Below are positions 60,374-64,000 of a stretch of 64,000 nt of DNA, piece after piece (position 1 is the stretch's first letter; every line of letters starts with the position of its first letter). The stretch lies in contig JAVBLI010000034.1 of NCBI GenBank assembly GCA_031553595.1, forward strand, positions 1 through 64,000, written 5' to 3'. A program made the position numbers and the translations under genes. The notes beneath the pieces are model-generated. The model ran no database searches. It saw nothing but the letters and a program-made list of their open reading frames with translations, and had not been told where the DNA came from. Origin of the DNA: RGIG3701 sp031553595. Its GTDB lineage: Bacteria; Planctomycetota; Planctomycetia; Pirellulales; Thermoguttaceae.

Positions 60374-63300
60374 TCATTCCTCGCTGAGCGTGGCGGTGGC
60401 TTTTCGCCGGCGGGCGGGCTTTTCTTCCTCCGCGGATGGAGCTTCCGTCGCGGGCTCTTCCGCTTTCAGCACGTTCGACTTTTTCTTCGGAGCGGGCGGC
60501 GTCGCGGTTTTTTCCTCGGGCGTCTCCGTTTTTACCGGGACGGGCGGCTCGGCGGATGTTTCGGCGGGCGGCGTTTCCATGGTTTCTCCGCGTTCCTCCG
60601 CTTCCCGCATCTTCTGACGCTGTAACATTTCCTCGCGCCGGTGACGCCGGCCGATATCCTCCAGCGTGCCTTCCGGTATGTCCTCATTCATGCTTTTCAG
60701 GAAATCGTCCTTCGAAGTTTTGGAACGAGAACGCCCGCCTTCGAGATCCGCATCCAGCCGCCGCAGGACGGAGTCGGAATCGCCGTCGGTCTCTAAGGCT
60801 TCGCGGCGGCGCTCGAATTCCTCTTCGGTGATGACGGGGCCGGCACCGGTCATTCCGGATCGCTGCTCCTCGGCGGTGGCGTACCGGTAATAGACCTCGA
60901 GGGTCAGGGCGGCCAGGGCGGTGGTGTAAATGCGCCCGCCGAAATCGCCCCACTCGTCGTCCAGAGAATCCCAGCTGCCCGCGCGGCAGTCGGCTTTTCG
61001 CTGAAGGGCGATGATAGTGTCGCGCACCACGTTGTTCCAGCGGTTCCACTGCCGGCCTCCGACCTGGTGCATCGCCAGCGAGCATTTATACCAGAGGTAA
61101 TAGTCGGGCGCGTCGGTGACGTCCTCGGCGGTTTTTCTGCCCCAGCGCACCGTGGCGGAGTCGGCCAGCGCCTTGGCGGTGACGATTACGTAATCCGAGT
61201 TGGCCTCGTTGAGAAGGAATTGCCGCGCGAGCATGCCGATTCCCCAGAGGGCTTCGGTGCCGTTGATGCGCTCCTGATATTCGGTGACGTGGCCCAGGCC
61301 CCTCGCGTGTGACGTGTGTTTCTGGAAGAGCAGGTTGATGCCCGTCAGGAGTTTGTCGTCGAGATGAATGCCGCTTTCTTTGGCGGACTTCAGGGCCAGC
61401 ACCTGCCAGCCGGTGACGGAGGTGTCGCTGAGCTCCGTTTTGTCTTCCTGATAGCGCCATCCGCCGTCGAGATGCTGATTGCGGATGGTGTACTGGATGG
61501 CCTTTCGCATGGCGTTTTCGTATTTGGGGTCGAGTGCCCGGCCGAGCGATTTCGCCACGGCACACGCCTCGGCCAGCGCGAAAGACGCGATTCCGTGTTC
61601 GTACATGAACTTCTCATGGTACGAGAAGCCTTTGTGCTTTTTGATCGTGGGGGTGATTAGCAGGCCGTTGGCACGCTGGTTTCGCACGATCCAGTCCAGC
61701 CCGCGGCGGACGGTATCCGAGTATTTCTTTTCGTTGTCATACAGATGCCCGTTGGCCTGGAATGCCAGCACGGCCAGGCCGGTGGTGGCCATGACGTAAT
61801 CCTCTTTCGCATACGTTCGCGGGGTGGGGAAGGCTTCGTCACAGCGGGCGCCCTCCTCGCAGCGGCATCGCGCGTCGCCGTGTTGGAGGCAGTATTTTCC
61901 CCAGGAACCGTCGGCTTCCGGCACCGTGGCGTCCGCCTGATGACGCGCAAGCCACTCCAGTGCCGCCGTGACCGCCGCCTCGCTGCCCGCGGAGCCGCCG
62001 GTATTTGCGATCCACTCCATCCGGTCTTCCCGCATGCGTTTTTCGTAAAGCCCCAGACCTTCGATTTTCTTGCCCTCGAAAGTGCCCAGGGCCGCGACCT
62101 TCGCTTCGCCGTCGTCGGAGATGTCGATTTCACAGACGTTCCAGAGGTTCCCGGCCTGGTTCGCATCAGGACGAAAGGTGTAGGTCTGGCCGCCGTAATA
62201 AACTTTTACTTCGGCGCCGGAACGGGCCAGGGCGTCGGAGTCCACGCTGTCGCGGTTGGTGTAATCGTGGACGAAGTATTTATAAGTACCGGGCAAAACG
62301 CCCAGAACGGTGATGGATTCGGGGCCGAAACCGTGCTGGGAGTCGCTGTCGAGCTGCACGAATTCTTTGCTTTTGAGGTCGCCTTTGTCCTGGTAACTGA
62401 TGTGGAAACGCTCGCCGTCGGGCAGGGGGCCTTCCAGGTGGGCGTCGAGATCTTCCGGGTGTTCTTTCCAGGTGAGCACCACGCGGATCTGTCCGGCGTC
62501 CAAGCCCGGACTCATCGCCAGACGCAGCGGCTCGGCACCGGCGGCGTTCCACTGGAAATTCTCCCGCGTGAACCCATCGGCGGTCATTTCGAAAGACTGC
62601 ATCCCGGACGGTACGTCGTCGAGCGTGAAATTTCCCTCGTCGTCGGTTTTGGCGGAAATGTCGGTTCCACGGACACGGATTTCGGCCCCGGAAAGCGGCT
62701 GACCGGTGATGGCGCTGATGACGCGGCCGCTGAGTTGACGCCCGTCGCCGGCGCCTGTGGTCACGGTCTCATTTTCATCCGGCACGGCCACTTTCCGGTT
62801 CGCCAGGTGGATGCCGTCCCGGGAAGTCAGTTCGAGAAGGTCGCCGGTTTTCAGGCCGCGGATGCGCCACTGGAAGGTTTTTTTGCGGCCCACGTCGCTG
62901 CGCTGGACATGCTCGATGATCTGCGTGCGACGGGTTTCGTCCTCGCGGCTGATGCCGACTTTTCCCGTGCCGCCGGGGGTGTAAGAAATCAGGATTCGCT
63001 CCGGGTCCAGCGGGTCACGCTTGAGCGAAATGCGGGAGTCGAGCGTCGCGTAACTGCCCACGGTCAGGAATTGATGGGCCACCATGCATAATCCGCCCAG
63101 GCACAGGAGGAACATCAGGGCGTTGACCAGGTATTTTCCGTGGCGGTATTTTTGCTTGGCTGAGAGATGAAGCTCGGTGATTTCGTCCCGCAGTTTCAGC
63201 TCTTCAGGCGTTTCGTCCCCCCGCAGCGCGGGTAGCAGCGAAAGGCTGCTGGTGCTCAGGTAATTTCCCGGCCCGCCCGAAAACGGAGAAAGCATCCCGA

Positions 63301-64000
63301 AAAATCCCGGCGAGTTCACCGGCGGCTCCATGCGCGAAAAACCACCCGTGTTTACCGGCGGCTCCATGCGTTTCTGATTCATCATCGGGCCACCGCCGTA
63401 GGACGGGCCCGCGTTCACCGGCGGCTCCATGCGTCTTTCGGGCATCATCGGGGCACCGCCGTAGGACGGGCCGGGGTTTACGGTGGGCTCCACACGTTTA
63501 TGCATCCCGGGAACAGCTCCGCCACCGGCCGGGTTCACTGGCGGCTCCACACGCTTCCCCGGCCCCGCAGGCATTCCGCCGGGCGCTGCCGCAGACATTC
63601 CGCCCACGTTCACCGGCGGCTCATGGCGTTTTCCATCCGCGGACGGCATTCCGGGCACCATCCCGCGGGTTACTGGCGGCTCATAACGTTTTTGGGCTGG
63701 GCCGCCATGCATCGTGCCCGGTGTGCCCGGGCCGGAAGGGAATGTCCCCGCAGCGGGCGGCGGCGGTGCGGAAGGTTTTTCACCCGCGGAAGGCGGCGAA
63801 GAAATTCCGGGGGGGGGCGGTACCGGGGACATTCCACCTGAATACGGACTCGGAGACGTGCCTCCCGGCGGAGGGGGGGATGAAAGCGGGGCAGGGGCGG
63901 GCGCATGCGTGATCGGCTGAGCCCCGGGAGGGTTCATCGCGGGAGGCGGGGGAAGGTGGGAGGCATTCATTCCGCCGCCCGGTGGTATGCCCGCGCTGCG
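60374..64000 (-). CDS. Multidomain protein with EPPVN repeats, cyclase-like repeats (5' end outside window)
   Basis: At least 1,208 codons; the frame stays open to the window edge in the same Pro/Gly-rich style, so the start may lie beyond 64000 (an ATG at 63970 is possible). Numbered from that ATG: a Pro-rich part with seven copies of RMEPPVN/KRVEPPVN-like motifs (about 95-235); one membrane helix (about 285-305); a carboxypeptidase-regulatory-like domain (LSGRVISAITGQPLSGAEIRV, about 410-490); a DUF2135-like beta domain (about 495-625); then an alpha/alpha-toroid like squalene/prenyl cyclases (about 680-1,060, TTGLAVLAFQANGH, QHLDGGWRY); and a charged tail. No DxDD cyclase motif is seen, so an enzymatic role is doubtful. 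Confidence 0.75.
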   Translation of the reverse strand, partial: RSAGIPPGGGMNASHLPPPPAMNPPGAQPITHAPAPAPLSSPPPPGGTSPSPYSGGMSPVPPPPGISSPPSAGEKPSAPPPPAAGTFPSGPGTPGTMHGGPAQKRYEPPVTRGMVPGMPSADGKRHEPPVNVGGMSAAAPGGMPAGPGKRVEPPVNPAGGGAVPGMHKRVEPTVNPGPSYGGAPMMPERRMEPPVNAGPSYGGGPMMNQKRMEPPVNTGGFSRMEPPVNSPGFFGMLSPFSGGPGNYLSTSSLSLLPALRGDETPEELKLRDEITELHLSAKQKYRHGKYLVNALMFLLCLGGLCMVAHQFLTVGSYATLDSRISLKRDPLDPERILISYTPGGTGKVGISREDETRRTQIIEHVQRSDVGRKKTFQWRIRGLKTGDLLELTSRDGIHLANRKVAVPDENETVTTGAGDGRQLSGRVISAITGQPLSGAEIRVRGTDISAKTDDEGNFTLDDVPSGMQSFEMTADGFTRENFQWNAAGAEPLRLAMSPGLDAGQIRVVLTWKEHPEDLDAHLEGPLPDGERFHISYQDKGDLKSKEFVQLDSDSQHGFGPESITVLGVLPGTYKYFVHDYTNRDSVDSDALARSGAEVKVYYGGQTYTFRPDANQAGNLWNVCEIDISDDGEAKVAALGTFEGKKIEGLGLYEKRMREDRMEWIANTGGSAGSEAAVTAALEWLARHQADATVPEADGSWGKYCLQHGDARCRCEEGARCDEAFPTPRTYAKEDYVMATTGLAVLAFQANGHLYDNEKKYSDTVRRGLDWIVRNQRANGLLITPTIKKHKGFSYHEKFMYEHGIASFALAEACAVAKSLGRALDPKYENAMRKAIQYTIRNQHLDGGWRYQEDKTELSDTSVTGWQVLALKSAKESGIHLDDKLLTGINLLFQKHTSHARGLGHVTEYQERINGTEALWGIGMLARQFLLNEANSDYVIVTAKALADSATVRWGRKTAEDVTDAPDYYLWYKCSLAMHQVGGRQWNRWNNVVRDTIIALQRKADCRAGSWDSLDDEWGDFGGRIYTTALAALTLEVYYRYATAEEQRSGMTGAGPVITEEEFERRREALETDGDSDSVLRRLDADLEGGRSRSKTSKDDFLKSMNEDIPEGTLEDIGRRHRREEMLQRQKMREAEERGETMETPPAETSAEPPVPVKTETPEEKTATPPAPKKKSNVLKAEEPATEAPSAEEEKPARRRKATATLSEE

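Overview
The window looks like chromosomal DNA of a planctomycete, possibly of the gut-associated Pirellulales type. The evidence is the mixture of three PEP-CTERM proteins, a CcsA-type cytochrome c assembly protein with a very long N-terminal region, a large squalene-cyclase-like repeat protein, an atp operon whose gamma subunit has the planctomycete-style N-terminus, and many starts without a clear Shine-Dalgarno sequence. No rRNA, phage module, transposase, CRISPR array or replication origin is visible. The genus cannot be fixed from sequence reading alone.

Layout. 1-8.4 kb: a gene leaving the left edge, a HExxH metallopeptidase-like secreted protein, a ketoacyl-ACP synthase III, an LptF/LptG-type permease, an EamA transporter, then a three-gene operon (O-methyltransferase, FMN-binding protein, aroB). 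8.4-14 kb: a PEP-CTERM beta-helix protein, a spore-photoproduct-lyase-like radical SAM enzyme, tRNA-Arg(CCG) and two membrane proteins. 14-27.4 kb: a secreted glycoside hydrolase, convergent with a giant autotransporter of about 3,360 residues. 28-38 kb: purSL-type purL and alaS on the minus strand, then a small AtpZ/AtpI-like gene and two paralogous PEP-CTERM proteins on the plus strand. 38.1-46.5 kb: a complete F1Fo ATP synthase operon on the minus strand (I-a-c-b-delta-alpha-gamma-beta-epsilon) ending in a strong terminator. 47-57.1 kb: a coiled-coil membrane protein, uvrB, an alpha/beta hydrolase, ccsA, surE and a CAP-domain protein, all on the plus strand. 57.1-64 kb: a GDYXXLXY/DUF2157 pair, galM and a multidomain cyclase-like protein running off the right edge.

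How the genes fit together. Housekeeping functions (shikimate, purines, Ala-tRNA, ATP synthesis, excision repair, cytochrome c assembly) are interleaved with surface and secreted functions (autotransporter, PEP-CTERM proteins, glycosidase, CAP protein, LPS-transport permease). ATP synthase together with CcsA points to a respiratory Gram-negative-type envelope, and the autotransporter barrel implies an outer membrane.

The most unusual content is between the genes. (1) A family of roughly 40-bp-arm palindromes is scattered at eight or more gene borders. (2) Arrays of heptanucleotide repeats lie in head-to-head pairs starting at stop codons, four of them within the atp operon. (3) A repeat of about 150 bp occurs twice, and each copy abuts a sigma70-like promoter. 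(4) Inside the atp operon there is an element of about five consecutive hairpins and another palindrome with GGGG/CCCC arms. (5) An exact 44-bp copy of the 3' half of tRNA-Arg lies 6.4 kb from the intact gene in inverted orientation. Functions for these are inference; the sequence patterns are seen directly.
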